64,000 nucleotides of DNA from CAYQTE01 sp964420285 (GTDB taxonomy: Bacteria > Planctomycetota > Phycisphaerae > Tepidisphaerales > Tepidisphaeraceae): contig CAYQTE010000013.1 in assembly GCA_964420285.1 (NCBI GenBank), positions 22,873 through 86,872 on the forward strand, written 5' to 3'. The notes beneath the pieces were generated by a model. It was not told the origin of the DNA and did no database searches. It saw only the letters and a program-made list of their open reading frames with translations. The position numbers and the translations under genes were made by a program. This document shows, piece after piece, positions 42,121 through 51,199 of the stretch. Every line of letters begins with the position of its first letter. Position 1 is the first letter of the stretch.

Positions 42121-43713
42121 ATGGCGCGGTTCGGAAATATTGTGTTGATTCTGGTTTTCTGTGCCATCGCCGCCGCGCAATCCACGCGCCCGGCGGCGAC
42201 ACAACCTGGCGTGAAGATCACCGCCGGATTGCCGACTATTTATCTCGCCGGCGATTCCACGGCGCAAGTTGGCGATCCGCTTCATACCGGATGGGGAAAG
42301 ACGTTCGCGACGTATATCGATCCCAGGAAAGCCAATTGGGTCAACGCGGCCCGCGGCGGGCGCAGCAGCCGGACCTTCATCACCGAAGGTCTCTGGGATC
42401 AAATCGTGGCCAGTCTCAAGCCCGGCGATTTTGTTTTCATCCAGTTCGGTCACAACGACGCCGGCGCCGTCAACGACGCCTCCCGCGCCCGCGGTTCGCT
42501 GCCCGGCCTGGGCGATGAAACCCAGGAGATCGACAACCTGGTCACAAAGAAGCACGAAGTCGTACACACATACGGCTGGTATATGAAGAAGATGGTCGAA
42601 GACACCAAGGCCAAGGGCGCCACGCCCATCCTGGTTTCGATCACCGTGCGCGACATCTGGACGAACGGCCGCGTCGAGCGCGCCAACGGCCAGTTCAGTG
42701 CGTGGACGCGCCAGATCGCCGTGGCCGAGCATGTCGCGTTCATCGATCTGACCAACATGGCCGCCGACCGCTACGAGCAAATGGGCCAGGCTGCGGTAAA
42801 GCCGCTTTTCCCGGCGGACTCGACGCACACCAGCCCCGAAGGCGCGGCATTGAACGCGCAACTTATCTTGTCGGGCGTCAAAGCTCTGCATCGCCAGAAC
42901 ATTTTGAGCCTGCTCTCGCCGGAGGCACGCGCGGTGAATCCGGCGACGCAGCCTTCGGTCGTGCTGGCGGCGAATTCGCTGAAAACCACGCCTCTGGAGC
43001 AGGCGAATTTCCTCAACTGGCCGACACCGTCCGATCCCTCGCTTCCCGACATCATCCTTATCGGCGATTCGACCGTTCGCAACGGCCGGGGCGATGGGTC
43101 CAATGGCCAATGGGGTTGGGGCGAGGCCTTGTCGGCGTGGATCGATCCGAACAAGGCGAACCTGGTCAACCACGCCCTTGGCGGCACGGGCGTGCGCTCG
43201 TATTACAATTCAGAATGGCCGGCGGCATTGGCCATGGTCAAGAAAGGCGACGTGCTGCTGATGCAATTCGGCACCAACAGCACGGGCGAAACTGCCGGCG
43301 TCGGAGAAGACACCAAGACCCAGGGCACGGAGACCATCCATTCGTTCGGGTGGTATTTGCGAAAATACATCGCCGACGTGCGGTCCAAAGGAGCGACTCC
43401 GGTCGTGTGCACCCTGGTCCCGCGCAACACCTGGAGCGGCGGCAAGATCACCCGCACATCCAACCCGGCCGATTGGGCCCGGCAGGTTGCCAAGGATCAG
43501 AACGCGCCTCTGCTGGATCTGTATGAAGGGGCGGCCCAGCGCTACGATCAATTGGGTCAGGCCGCCACCACGGCGATATTCGCCGATGGACGCGTCCACA
43601 CCAATTACGATGGCGCGACACTGTTGGCTTCGGTCGTCGTCGAGCAATCAAAGGCTCTGGCGACGAATCCCCTGGCTGCCTTTTTGCGAGACAAGCCCGC
43701 GCCAACATGGTGA
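42121..43713 (+). CDS. Tandem SGNH esterase (rhamnogalacturonan acetylesterase-like)
   Basis: A 530-residue exported protein. Signal peptide 1-19 (MARFGNIVLILVFCAIAAAQ) is followed by STRPAATQPG. Two SGNH hydrolase domains follow. Domain 1: IYLAGDSTAQVG (Ser), NAARGGRSSRTF (Gly), IQFGHNDAG (Asn), ADSTHTSPEG (Asp/His). Domain 2: ILIGDSTVRNG, LGGTGVRSY, MQFGTNSTG, ADGRVHTNYDG. The arrangement and FGHND fit rhamnogalacturonan acetylesterase-type carbohydrate esterases, which remove acetyl groups from pectin. ATG 42121 follows GGAG. Both domains keep all four key residues, so both may be active. Confidence 0.88.
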   Translation: MARFGNIVLILVFCAIAAAQSTRPAATQPGVKITAGLPTIYLAGDSTAQVGDPLHTGWGKTFATYIDPRKANWVNAARGGRSSRTFITEGLWDQIVASLKPGDFVFIQFGHNDAGAVNDASRARGSLPGLGDETQEIDNLVTKKHEVVHTYGWYMKKMVEDTKAKGATPILVSITVRDIWTNGRVERANGQFSAWTRQIAVAEHVAFIDLTNMAADRYEQMGQAAVKPLFPADSTHTSPEGAALNAQLILSGVKALHRQNILSLLSPEARAVNPATQPSVVLAANSLKTTPLEQANFLNWPTPSDPSLPDIILIGDSTVRNGRGDGSNGQWGWGEALSAWIDPNKANLVNHALGGTGVRSYYNSEWPAALAMVKKGDVLLMQFGTNSTGETAGVGEDTKTQGTETIHSFGWYLRKYIADVRSKGATPVVCTLVPRNTWSGGKITRTSNPADWARQVAKDQNAPLLDLYEGAAQRYDQLGQAATTAIFADGRVHTNYDGATLLASVVVEQSKALATNPLAAFLRDKPAPTW

Positions 43714-43720
43714 ACGCGGT

Positions 43721-45688
43721 TTACTTCACCGCGATCTTCCAGATTCCCCATTCGCCGCCGCGGTTGCTCCGGAAATAGATCGCATCGCCGCTGGGATCCC
43801 ATGTCGGGCAGTCATCGACCGAGCCGTTGGTGGTGATCTGGACCGGCCGCTCGGGATGGGCCATATCGATGTACCAAATATCACGGTTGTGATGCCGATC
43901 CTCGTCCAGGCCGCGGTCGGAAACAAACGCGATCCGGCTTCCGTCCTTTGACCAGACCGGATCGAAGTTGTCACTGTCGGGCGTGTTGGTCAGGTTGTGC
44001 GTCAGCCCGCCCTTGTCCGGCATGATGAACAGCTCGCGATTGCCCGTCTTGGCGTTCACAGATGCGAAGACCAGGTTGTCCGCCTTGGGGCTGACTCGCG
44101 GCTGGGTCACCGGCACGGTCGTTAATTCTGTTCGGATCGTCCGCCCGATCTGCGTCATGTACAATCGCGGCTCGTCCCGGTCGTCCAGCAACGCTTCATA
44201 AAACAGCCGCGGCTGAGGATCGGCATCGACGGCCGGCCACAATTCCTGCTCGTCGTTGCTCGTCAATTGCGCCGTTCCCGGCGCACCCACGGCCGATTTC
44301 TCCCACACGCTCAACTTCTTCCCGGCGCGATTGCTCGAGAAGACGATCTGATCCCCGGCCGGCGTGAAGGACGGGAACAAATCCAGCGCCTTGCCGTCGG
44401 TGAGTTGCTCGGTGCCGCCGGTGCCGTCCGGCTTGATGACCAGAATCCGCGACCGCAGATCGTCTTTGGTTGTGCCCCAGACCTCGGTGAACATGAGCTG
44501 TGTTCCGTCGGGCGACATGGCCAGGCTGTTGATCGTGGTGCCGCGTTCGGCGCGGACGAGTTGCACCGGCTGCTGGCGGTCCGGCCCCTCAGTCACATCC
44601 TTCCGTGCCAGCGTCGAGACAACCTTCGGCGCCGCCTCCCAAACACCCTGCATGTTGCGGCTGAATTCAACCGTCAATTCGTCCAGCGGCCGGGTCTTGA
44701 TCTCCTTCAGCGCGATCGAATAATCCGCCTTGCCATCGTCGTAGGCGATGGTCAACTGGCCCGGTTCCCATTCCGAATCGGCCGTCTTCTTGCTCACCGC
44801 CGCCGTGAACGTACGGAGCGTTCCCTTTTCATCGACCGGCGGGAACTGCAAAGCGCCGCTGGAGATGCCGGCGGCGTCGCGGGCCAACTCTTTGCCATCG
44901 ATGGTGACCACGGCCCCGGCCGGGTCGGTCACGATGCGGACTGTCTTGGATTTGGGTTCCAGGTTGATCGCGTAGGCCGCGGCCGGGTCATTGAAGGAGA
45001 TGGCGCGGTCGACCGGATCGTAACCCGGTTTGCTGACGGTGATCTTGTGCGTCGCGTATTGCGACTTGAGGATGTCATACATGAACGGCACGGCGGGCAT
45101 GGTTGTCGGAGAGACGCCGATGCTCTTGCCGTCCAGCGCCACCGCCGCGCCGGGCGGATTGGTGGTGATCGACACATCCCTGGTCATCGGCCCCATCACA
45201 AGCGTGTAGTCCGAACCCGCGTCGGCCCAGGCGACGGTCGCCCTGGCCGTGGCAAATCCGACCCGCTCGGCCGAAATCTCGTGCGTCGTCCATTTGTTTG
45301 ACGCGTCCACCGTGAAATCGAGATCCACGGCGCGATCGCTGACCGGGTCGGCGCTGACGGCTTTGCCATCAACACTGACGATGGCTGCCACCGGCTCGAC
45401 CAGGACGTGGATGTGCTTGCTCTGCGGCTTGAGTTCCAGGCGGATCAGGTCTCGGCCGTCGTCGCGCATGAGGGTGACGGATTGGTCTTTGTATCCCAGC
45501 CGCGATGCCGCGATGACATGCACATCCTGCGCGTTTTGAAAGACGATATCGCGGGTCGCCGTCCCCGTGCCGATCGATTCGCCGTCGAGCTTCAGCGCCG
45601 CATCCCCCGGCACGGCCGTGACCGTGACCGACCGCGTTGTCGAGCACGCCCCCAACATTGCCAGCAACAATATCCCGATCCAGCGCAT
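43721..45688 (-). CDS. PEGA-repeat and TolB-like beta-propeller lipoprotein
   Basis: A 655-residue lipoprotein: signal segment RWIGILLLAMLGAC with lipobox Cys at residue 15. Residues ~18-330 hold four PEGA-like units (VPGDAALKLDGESIGTGTAT, VEPVAAIVSVDGKAVSADPV, TNPPGAAVALDGKSIGVSPT, TDPAGAVVTIDGKEL). Residues ~390-655 are WD40/TolB-type PD40 repeats (SLAMSPDGTQLMFTE, FPSFTPAGDQIVFSSNRAG, FDPVWSKDGSRIAFVSDRG, CPTWDPSGDAIYFRSNRGG). It is probably a cell-envelope scaffold. AAGGAGCG precedes ATG 45688. Confidence 0.87.
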   Translation of the reverse strand: MRWIGILLLAMLGACSTTRSVTVTAVPGDAALKLDGESIGTGTATRDIVFQNAQDVHVIAASRLGYKDQSVTLMRDDGRDLIRLELKPQSKHIHVLVEPVAAIVSVDGKAVSADPVSDRAVDLDFTVDASNKWTTHEISAERVGFATARATVAWADAGSDYTLVMGPMTRDVSITTNPPGAAVALDGKSIGVSPTTMPAVPFMYDILKSQYATHKITVSKPGYDPVDRAISFNDPAAAYAINLEPKSKTVRIVTDPAGAVVTIDGKELARDAAGISSGALQFPPVDEKGTLRTFTAAVSKKTADSEWEPGQLTIAYDDGKADYSIALKEIKTRPLDELTVEFSRNMQGVWEAAPKVVSTLARKDVTEGPDRQQPVQLVRAERGTTINSLAMSPDGTQLMFTEVWGTTKDDLRSRILVIKPDGTGGTEQLTDGKALDLFPSFTPAGDQIVFSSNRAGKKLSVWEKSAVGAPGTAQLTSNDEQELWPAVDADPQPRLFYEALLDDRDEPRLYMTQIGRTIRTELTTVPVTQPRVSPKADNLVFASVNAKTGNRELFIMPDKGGLTHNLTNTPDSDNFDPVWSKDGSRIAFVSDRGLDEDRHHNRDIWYIDMAHPERPVQITTNGSVDDCPTWDPSGDAIYFRSNRGGEWGIWKIAVK

Positions 45689-46105
45689 AGAACGCTCCTT
45701 GACGGCGATGGATAAGCTGTACCCGAAACTGCGCCAAGTGGGAAGCGGCGCTGTGGATTGGCACAACCCGCACACTGCGTATCCACCCGACACTCAATGC
45801 GCGAGAATCGCCGAAAAGAGACACATGGAAATTGGCCAACCAGCTATCCGCGGGGACGGTAGTCGCGCGCGTCGATGCACAGGCCGTAGATTCCGAAAGA
45901 AAAATAACCCGGCTGAGGCCTTGCGGCGAGTCGGCCGGGTAAGAAGTAAGAGTGGTATCGACTATTCGTGGCAAAAAGGCAAGTGGAATCTGATACGCGA
46001 GTATCGCCCGGCGCGAATGCTGAAACGGCGACAAACGCCAACCTGCCCGGCCGGGGCTATAATCAACCGTGGATTGGTCGTCTGGATGTTGCAAAGGAGT
46101 CGTTT
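45689..46105. other. Gene-free stretch with hairpin
   Basis: No coding sequence is visible. A hairpin-like pair ACCCGGC (about 45909) / GCCGGGT (about 45936) lies in it, and TATAAT at about 46058-46063 is a likely -10 element for the following YHS gene, whose start is about 43 bp downstream. Confidence 0.45.
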
Positions 46106-46489
46106 ATGCGCCGAATTCTGTTTGGTTCGCTGGCTTTGGCGGTGCCGTTCTTTCTGGTGGGGCTTATCGCCGGTCAGCACATGGCCGCAGTGCGAGCGGA
46201 TTCGCCGGGAATGTCCGATCAGCACATGTCCGGCATGAAGATGGGAACATCGGCAACGCCGGTGATGGCATTGGCAGCGACCAGCCGGCCAATTGCGGCC
46301 GCGGATGTCGGCAATACAGTTTGCCCGGTAACCGGAGAGAAGGTCTTGGACTCAAAAGCTGTTGAAATCTACGATGGCAAGGTGTACCACTTCTGCTGCT
46401 CGGATTGCAACGAGGAATTCGAGAAGGATCCCGCCAAGTTCGCCAAAGCCGTGGCTGCCGACCCGGCGAAATATGGGATCAAGCCGTAG
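46106..46489 (+). CDS. YHS/TRASH-domain protein
   Basis: A 127-residue exported or anchored protein. The N-terminal hydrophobic segment (MRRILFGSLALAVPFFLVGLI) is followed by a Met/His-rich stretch (MSDQHMSGMKMG), suggestive of metal binding. Residues ~70-115 form a YHS domain: NTVCPVTGEKVLDSKAVEIY and YHFCCSDCNEEFEKDPAKFA, with the Cys pattern typical of heavy-metal-binding TRASH/YHS units. AAAGGAG precedes the ATG. It probably handles copper or another soft metal in the envelope. The next gene starts 3 bp later. Confidence 0.85.
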   Translation: MRRILFGSLALAVPFFLVGLIAGQHMAAVRADSPGMSDQHMSGMKMGTSATPVMALAATSRPIAAADVGNTVCPVTGEKVLDSKAVEIYDGKVYHFCCSDCNEEFEKDPAKFAKAVAADPAKYGIKP

Positions 46490-46491
46490 CC

Positions 46492-47100
46492 ATGTCGATG
46501 AGACGTCTTTTTGATGTGCTGGCCGGGGTTTCGCTGCTGCTGTTTGTGGCGATTGTGGTGCTGTACATCCGGGGTTTCACGACATATGACGTAGTTTCAC
46601 TGGACACGCCGTATCACGAGATATACCTGCTGGGTGGCGCAGGGTCCGTGCGGTTCGTCTGGGGATGGTTTGATTTCACGTCAGGTCCGAATAACCCTGT
46701 GTCCGGTAATCCGGCACTTCCCGCGCCGGGCTGGCACGTCAACTGGAGCAGCGAAGACGTCGAGTTCATCTTTGATGAATTTTTTTGGGACGGCCCCGCC
46801 GACCCCAGCGAAGCCTGGAGGCCGCGGTGGCTCCCTGTTCGTGTCGATTGGGGATCCAACGCTCGCTGGTTTTCAGAATCGCCACCGCATGGGCAGGGCT
46901 GGGGTTTGACGGTTTCGTACTGGCCGCTGGCGCTGATTACAGCGGCCGCACCAGCGGTGTGGATCGAAAAGAAACGCCGTAGCCGGCGGCGGCGCAACAC
47001 GGGTTTGTGCGCGAAATGTGGTTATGACCTTCGAGCCACGCCTGAGCGATGCCCGGAATGTGGAACCGTTCCGCCAAAGAAAAACCCTGCCTCAAACTGA
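46492..47100 (+). CDS. Membrane protein with C-terminal CGYDLR zinc ribbon
   Basis: A 202-residue protein with two membrane helices (VLAGVSLLLFVAIVVLYI near the start; SYWPLALITAAAPAVWI near residue 150) around an extracytoplasmic Trp-rich domain (SVRFVWGWFDFTSG, FDEFFWDGPADPSEAW). It ends in the ribbon LCAKCGYDLRATPERCPECG. Same build as the protein at 37430-38080. It starts 3 bp after the YHS gene, so the two are likely co-transcribed. Function unknown. Confidence 0.78.
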   Translation: MSMRRLFDVLAGVSLLLFVAIVVLYIRGFTTYDVVSLDTPYHEIYLLGGAGSVRFVWGWFDFTSGPNNPVSGNPALPAPGWHVNWSSEDVEFIFDEFFWDGPADPSEAWRPRWLPVRVDWGSNARWFSESPPHGQGWGLTVSYWPLALITAAAPAVWIEKKRRSRRRRNTGLCAKCGYDLRATPERCPECGTVPPKKNPASN

Positions 47101-47130
47101 ACAGCGGCGGCGAGAATTTTCCATAGCTCG

Positions 47131-48525
47131 TCACGGCGCCTGGATTTCCAGCGGTGTCGTTGCCTCGGCGACGCGATCGGCCAGTTGGTCCGTGATCGTC
47201 ACTTTCAGCAGGTACCTGCCCGGCTGAAGCGTGGCCGGCAGACGCACGACGTTGGCGACGAAGAAATCGTGGCGACGGTTGCGGCATTGATCGACGACGG
47301 ATTGGGCGGTGGGCTTTTCCGGCCAGACTGGGATGCCGGTTTCGGTGTACAGGATCGCCTGCTGCGTGAGCTTGGTCTCCCATTGATGCGATTCGTTCAG
47401 TTCGCTGGTGAAATTCGAGATTTCCGTGTAGACGATGACCGGATTCTCCTGGCCGGATTTGTAGTGCGTGTCCGCCAACTTGTACATGCCGTAGCCGTCC
47501 ACCTTGGTGCATAACTGGATGGTTGAGATCGAGAGGTCTGATTCGCTGCGCAGGCGATCGGCCATCTCCAGCAGCGGCTGGATTTTGCGAACCAGGAGCA
47601 GATTGCTGTCGGCCGTGACTTGGCTCTGGAAATTCCCCAGGCCGTCCAGAATGGAAGTGACGATCTCGCGATCTTCGGCGGGGAGCCCGGCGACGGCGGA
47701 CATGTCGGGTGTGGCGCGGCCCTTGACGAATTCAAGCAACTGGTAATCGAGCTGCGCGGGGATGTCGCGCGGATCGTCCTTGATCTTTTGTGCGAGCTTG
47801 CGTTCCAGATCGTCGGCGGATTGCAACCCGATCCCGCCGCCGGAACTTCCGCCGGGCAGATCGACGCTTTCTGGAAGCACTTGCGGGAAGATCACTGGTT
47901 TGGCGGCCGGCTGGGCGGGTGATGGCGCAACGGGCACGACCGACGGCGCGGCTGGGGCTGGTGTCGCGGTTGGTGAGACGGTTGTGGGAGGCTTGGGACG
48001 CGGCGCGACCGAGGCGGCCGGCTGAGGTGCCGGCGTCACGCGCGGCGCGGGTGCGGGTTCGACGACCACGCCGCTGCCGGCCGGCGCTTGGGTTGGCTGT
48101 TCCCACTCGACCTGCGATTGCTGCTCTGTCGGCGCCGGGGATGGGGTTTGTGCCGTCGATCGCGGATTCGTCGAACCGGCCGCTTCAGGACCGGGAGGCT
48201 TGTTGGGCACAATGGCGCCGGTCGGGCCGTCCTGATCGTTCACATCCGCCGGACCAGAGCCGGAATTCACTCTGTTCTGGCGATCCAAAGCGGCCTGCAT
48301 TTCCTGCACGTAACCGGCGGTCTTGCGTGCCAGTGCATCAGGAGTGGGCGCGTTCGGATCCTCAACCGCTTGACCCGCCGCGCCATCCGCGCGAGTTGTC
48401 GCGGCCGGTGGTGGCGCTGCCAAAGCGCCGCCGGTGGTGGATGATGCGCATCCTGAAAGTGCCAGGCTCGCCGCGATAAGCAATTGTCCGAAGAAGGCCC
48501 CGCCGATGAGATGTTTCGCGTCCAT
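47131..48525 (-). CDS. Proline-rich lipoprotein, conserved hypothetical
   Basis: A 464-residue lipoprotein: LLIAASLALSGC lipobox with Cys at about residue 26. Residues ~30-230 are low-complexity Ala/Pro-rich (PAPAPRVTPAPQPAASVAPR), the rest (LERKLAQKIKDDPRDIPAQLDYQL..., LCTKVDGYGMYKLADTHYKS, VIVYTEISNFTSELNESHQWE) is an ordered domain with a conserved GRYLLKVTITDQLA near the C-terminus. It is probably exported to the envelope. Not a recognised family. Confidence 0.75.
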   Translation of the reverse strand: MDAKHLIGGAFFGQLLIAASLALSGCASSTTGGALAAPPPAATTRADGAAGQAVEDPNAPTPDALARKTAGYVQEMQAALDRQNRVNSGSGPADVNDQDGPTGAIVPNKPPGPEAAGSTNPRSTAQTPSPAPTEQQSQVEWEQPTQAPAGSGVVVEPAPAPRVTPAPQPAASVAPRPKPPTTVSPTATPAPAAPSVVPVAPSPAQPAAKPVIFPQVLPESVDLPGGSSGGGIGLQSADDLERKLAQKIKDDPRDIPAQLDYQLLEFVKGRATPDMSAVAGLPAEDREIVTSILDGLGNFQSQVTADSNLLLVRKIQPLLEMADRLRSESDLSISTIQLCTKVDGYGMYKLADTHYKSGQENPVIVYTEISNFTSELNESHQWETKLTQQAILYTETGIPVWPEKPTAQSVVDQCRNRRHDFFVANVVRLPATLQPGRYLLKVTITDQLADRVAEATTPLEIQAP

Positions 48526-48715
48526 AAAACCCGTCCTTGGAGAACGCCGCCCATCGACACTCCGGCCGATGGCTGGTCAACGCGAACAGTATACGCCGCC
48601 CGGTGGCGGATTTGAAGGCGGCGACAAGGGTTATTTGCGGCATACAATCTGGCATCAGTAAGATCTGGTGATCGGCCCTGGTTTCATGGTATTCTAATTT
48701 GCGACAGGTATTGAC

Positions 48716-48973
48716 ATGGACATGACGATTTCGATTCCAGAGGACGTAGCAGCACGGCTTCAAGAACAAGCCGCCCGGAGCGGACAGACCATGCCCGCCT
48801 ATACCGCGAGGTTGCTCGCGGAGACAGTAAAACGCCCGACTGTCGATGACGTTCTGGCGCCCTTTCGCAAACAAGTCGCCGAAAGCGGAATGAGCGATCA
48901 GGAACTCGATTCGTTTCTTGAGGACGTTCGAGAGAAGGCCTATCAGGACCGGCAGCGGCACTTGCATGAGTGA
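48716..48973 (+). CDS. Ribbon-helix-helix-type antitoxin
   Basis: An 85-residue protein: MTISIPEDVAARLQEQAARS looks like the DNA-binding beta strand and helix of an RHH/CopG-type antitoxin, and the acidic C-terminus (ELDSFLEDVREKAYQDRQRH) would cover the toxin. Start is ATG 48716 (MDMT) or 48722. It overlaps the PIN-domain toxin gene by 8 bp, so they form a vapBC-like pair. Confidence 0.8.
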   Translation: MDMTISIPEDVAARLQEQAARSGQTMPAYTARLLAETVKRPTVDDVLAPFRKQVAESGMSDQELDSFLEDVREKAYQDRQRHLHE

Positions 48974-49442
48974 CCCACCCAAGGTTGTGTATGACTGCAT
49001 GGTTTTCTTGCAGGCAGCCGCACGCCCGGACCGCGAACACAGCACAATGAGGCTCGTGCGTGAGGATCGTGTCGTTCTTTACGTGAGCCCGGTGATCGTT
49101 GGTGAGCTTTGGGATGTGTTGACCCGTCCCGAGTTGCGGACCAGGTTCCCCGCACTCAAACCTCGCCACGTCGACATGTTTCTTGCCGATGTCCTTTCCC
49201 GCGCGATCATGATTCAAGATGTGCCGCCGAGTTTCTCGCTCCCACGGGACAAGAAGGACGAGCCGTACGTCAACCTTGCCATCAAAGCCAACATCCGCTT
49301 TCTGGTAACGTGGAACTACCGGCACCTGACGTATCTGATGCGGCGAGACACCGCCGAGGGCGACGATTTCTGCAGAAGGTTCCCCAATATCCAAATCGTC
49401 GATCCCCCGACCTTTGCTCGTGAGGTTCAATCCGCCGTGTGA
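48966..49442 (+). CDS. PIN-domain toxin, VapC-like
   Basis: A 158-residue PIN-domain protein. Residues ~7-19 (KVVYDCMVFLQAAA) give the first Asp; YVSPVIVGELWDVL the Glu; DKKDEPYVNLAIKANIRFLVTWN the remaining acidic residues, with Asn in place of the last Asp (TWNYRHL), as in some members. These are RNases whose toxicity is blocked by the antitoxin encoded upstream. The start overlaps the antitoxin gene. Confidence 0.85.
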   Translation: MSDPPKVVYDCMVFLQAAARPDREHSTMRLVREDRVVLYVSPVIVGELWDVLTRPELRTRFPALKPRHVDMFLADVLSRAIMIQDVPPSFSLPRDKKDEPYVNLAIKANIRFLVTWNYRHLTYLMRRDTAEGDDFCRRFPNIQIVDPPTFAREVQSAV

Positions 49443-49499
49443 AGGCAGCGGCATCGCGCCTGAACAGCACCAACCAATCTCTTGTCTTCCAGGAGTACC

Positions 49500-49865
49500 C
49501 TATTTCTGTGGCGATGGGGGCGCGTTGTTGCCGGTGCTGGGCGTTGGGGAACTGGGTGGCGCGGGTGTCGCCGGCGCTGGGGCGGATGCGGCCGTCGCGT
49601 CTGATCGGGCGGCTGCGGCGGCTTTGATTCGGCGGACGGTTCGGTAGACCGCCCAGAACAGCCACCAGGCGAAGATGCTCACCACTGAGTCGATGAAGAG
49701 CACTTTCAACATCCAAACATCTTTGTATTCGGGAAACACAATCAGGTGGATGTCCGGCACGTTGACGCCCCAATTGGCGGCGACAAACAAGATAGCGTAC
49801 AGGGCAACAACGCCGAAGATTGTGGCTTTTGTCCAAAAGACGATCTTTTCCCAAAATGTGTTCAT
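49500..49865 (-). CDS. Membrane protein, two helices (121 aa)
   Basis: Two membrane helices (ATIFGVVALYAILFVAANWGVN and MLKVLFIDSVVSIFAWWLFWAVY) with a basic, then Ala/Pro-rich cytoplasmic tail (RRIKAAAAARSDATAA...). The layout is like LapA-domain (DUF1049-type) proteins, a weak match. It lies just downstream of pilD on the same strand. Function unknown. Confidence 0.65.
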   Translation of the reverse strand: MNTFWEKIVFWTKATIFGVVALYAILFVAANWGVNVPDIHLIVFPEYKDVWMLKVLFIDSVVSIFAWWLFWAVYRTVRRIKAAAAARSDATAASAPAPATPAPPSSPTPSTGNNAPPSPQK

Positions 49866-49939
49866 ATGGTTCTCACAAGTCTATCAGGCTCTGGCATGAG
49901 TCGCACGGGCCGCCATGCCCACCGGGCCGCGATCCGCGT

Positions 49940-51196
49940 TCAAACTCGCACAAAATACGCATAAATCGGGCAATAGAACAGCATGGCCACTGCGGCCGCC
50001 AGGCTCAGATAAGGGCCGTACGGAATTTCCCGGTGCCGGCCGGTGATCAGAGCATACAGTGCCACAATCAGGCCGAAGAATGGGGCGACGAAGAACGTCA
50101 CGATGGCCGGCCCGGCGCCCAGGACGGCGCCGATGGCTGCCAGAAGGTGTACATCGCCCAATCCCATCGCGACCTTTCCCAGGACCAGTGTTCCGGCGAT
50201 GCGGATGAGCCAGATGATCAGCCCGCCAGCCAGCAGGCCGAGTATCGACCCCAGCAGCCCGCTCGACCAGGGCGTGGCCGCGGCGCGCCGGAAGAAATTC
50301 TCCGCGGCCAGCCATTGCCACGACAGAATCAGGCATCCGATGGCCAGCACGATGGGCGGCAGAAGAAACATGATCTCCTTGCGGATTTCCGCGTGGACCA
50401 TGCGCCGCGTGAAGCGCGGAGGGAGTTTCAGATCGGGATCGGGCTCGCGCCCTTCGCGGCGGGCCAGGTTGATTTCCGCTTCGATCTCCTGTCGCTCGAC
50501 CTCCAGCATCGGCTCGCCGTCCGGAAAACTCAGCGCAAATACGCCAGTGAACCGCAGCGCCAGACTGATAAGCAACCCCACCGCACCGCCCGTCGCCAAA
50601 GCCGCGCCGATGTACGAAACGTCCAGTGCCCCCGGCCGGGAGACGCCAGACCATACCGTGTGAACCACCAACGCGATTCCCGCCATCAGCCACGGAATCT
50701 CGATCGGGATAATGAACAACTCCGCGTCAATCAGGCTGATTGCCAACAGCCCGGCCAGCAGCATCATGTACAGCGCATACGTCGGCCAATCGTCGGCCAG
50801 CGTGGTCATCGAACCAAATCCCCACCAAAGCGGCGAGGACATCGGATACACCCGCGGCCCCAGCCTGGCGATGAACAGCAACACGTAATATCCGGCGAAC
50901 AACAGCCCGGTGATTCCCTCGATAATCGGATATCGGATCGAGATGCCGCCGCGGCAATAGCGGCATCTCCCGGCGAGCATGATCCAGCCCAGCACAGGGA
51001 CGTTGTCGTACCACGCCAGCGGATGGTTGCACTTTGGGCAATGGGACGGCGGCGTTACCAGCGATTCGCCTCGCGGCAGCCGCCAGACCACCACGTTCAG
51101 AAAACTCCCGATGCACGATCCGAACGCAAACAGGAACGCGATGTACACGGCGTGCTGCACGGAAGGCGGGACGGGTGGCGATGCGTCGGTAATCAT
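49940..51196 (-). CDS. pilD: Prepilin peptidase / N-methyltransferase PilD
   Basis: A 418-residue multi-pass membrane protein of the type-4 prepilin peptidase family. CPKCNHPLAWYDNVPVLGW and CRYCRGGISIRYPIIEG give the Cys-zinc methyltransferase part. The two catalytic Asp of the peptidase sit in LLAISLIDAELFIIP and GLGDVHLLAAIGA. It is about 100 residues longer than usual because of an insertion (residues ~200-260, RREGREPDPDLKLPPRFTRR) between the two. It follows aroK by 3 bp, so the two form an operon. Its substrates would be type-IV pilin or type-II secretion pseudopilin genes, none seen here. Confidence 0.9.
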   Translation of the reverse strand: MITDASPPVPPSVQHAVYIAFLFAFGSCIGSFLNVVVWRLPRGESLVTPPSHCPKCNHPLAWYDNVPVLGWIMLAGRCRYCRGGISIRYPIIEGITGLLFAGYYVLLFIARLGPRVYPMSSPLWWGFGSMTTLADDWPTYALYMMLLAGLLAISLIDAELFIIPIEIPWLMAGIALVVHTVWSGVSRPGALDVSYIGAALATGGAVGLLISLALRFTGVFALSFPDGEPMLEVERQEIEAEINLARREGREPDPDLKLPPRFTRRMVHAEIRKEIMFLLPPIVLAIGCLILSWQWLAAENFFRRAAATPWSSGLLGSILGLLAGGLIIWLIRIAGTLVLGKVAMGLGDVHLLAAIGAVLGAGPAIVTFFVAPFFGLIVALYALITGRHREIPYGPYLSLAAAVAMLFYCPIYAYFVRV

Positions 51197-51199
51197 TTT

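Noticed and set aside
44267..45301. 344-residue plus-strand ORF
   Set aside because: Antisense to the PEGA/TolB-like lipoprotein gene; Arg/His-rich composition typical of shadow frames.
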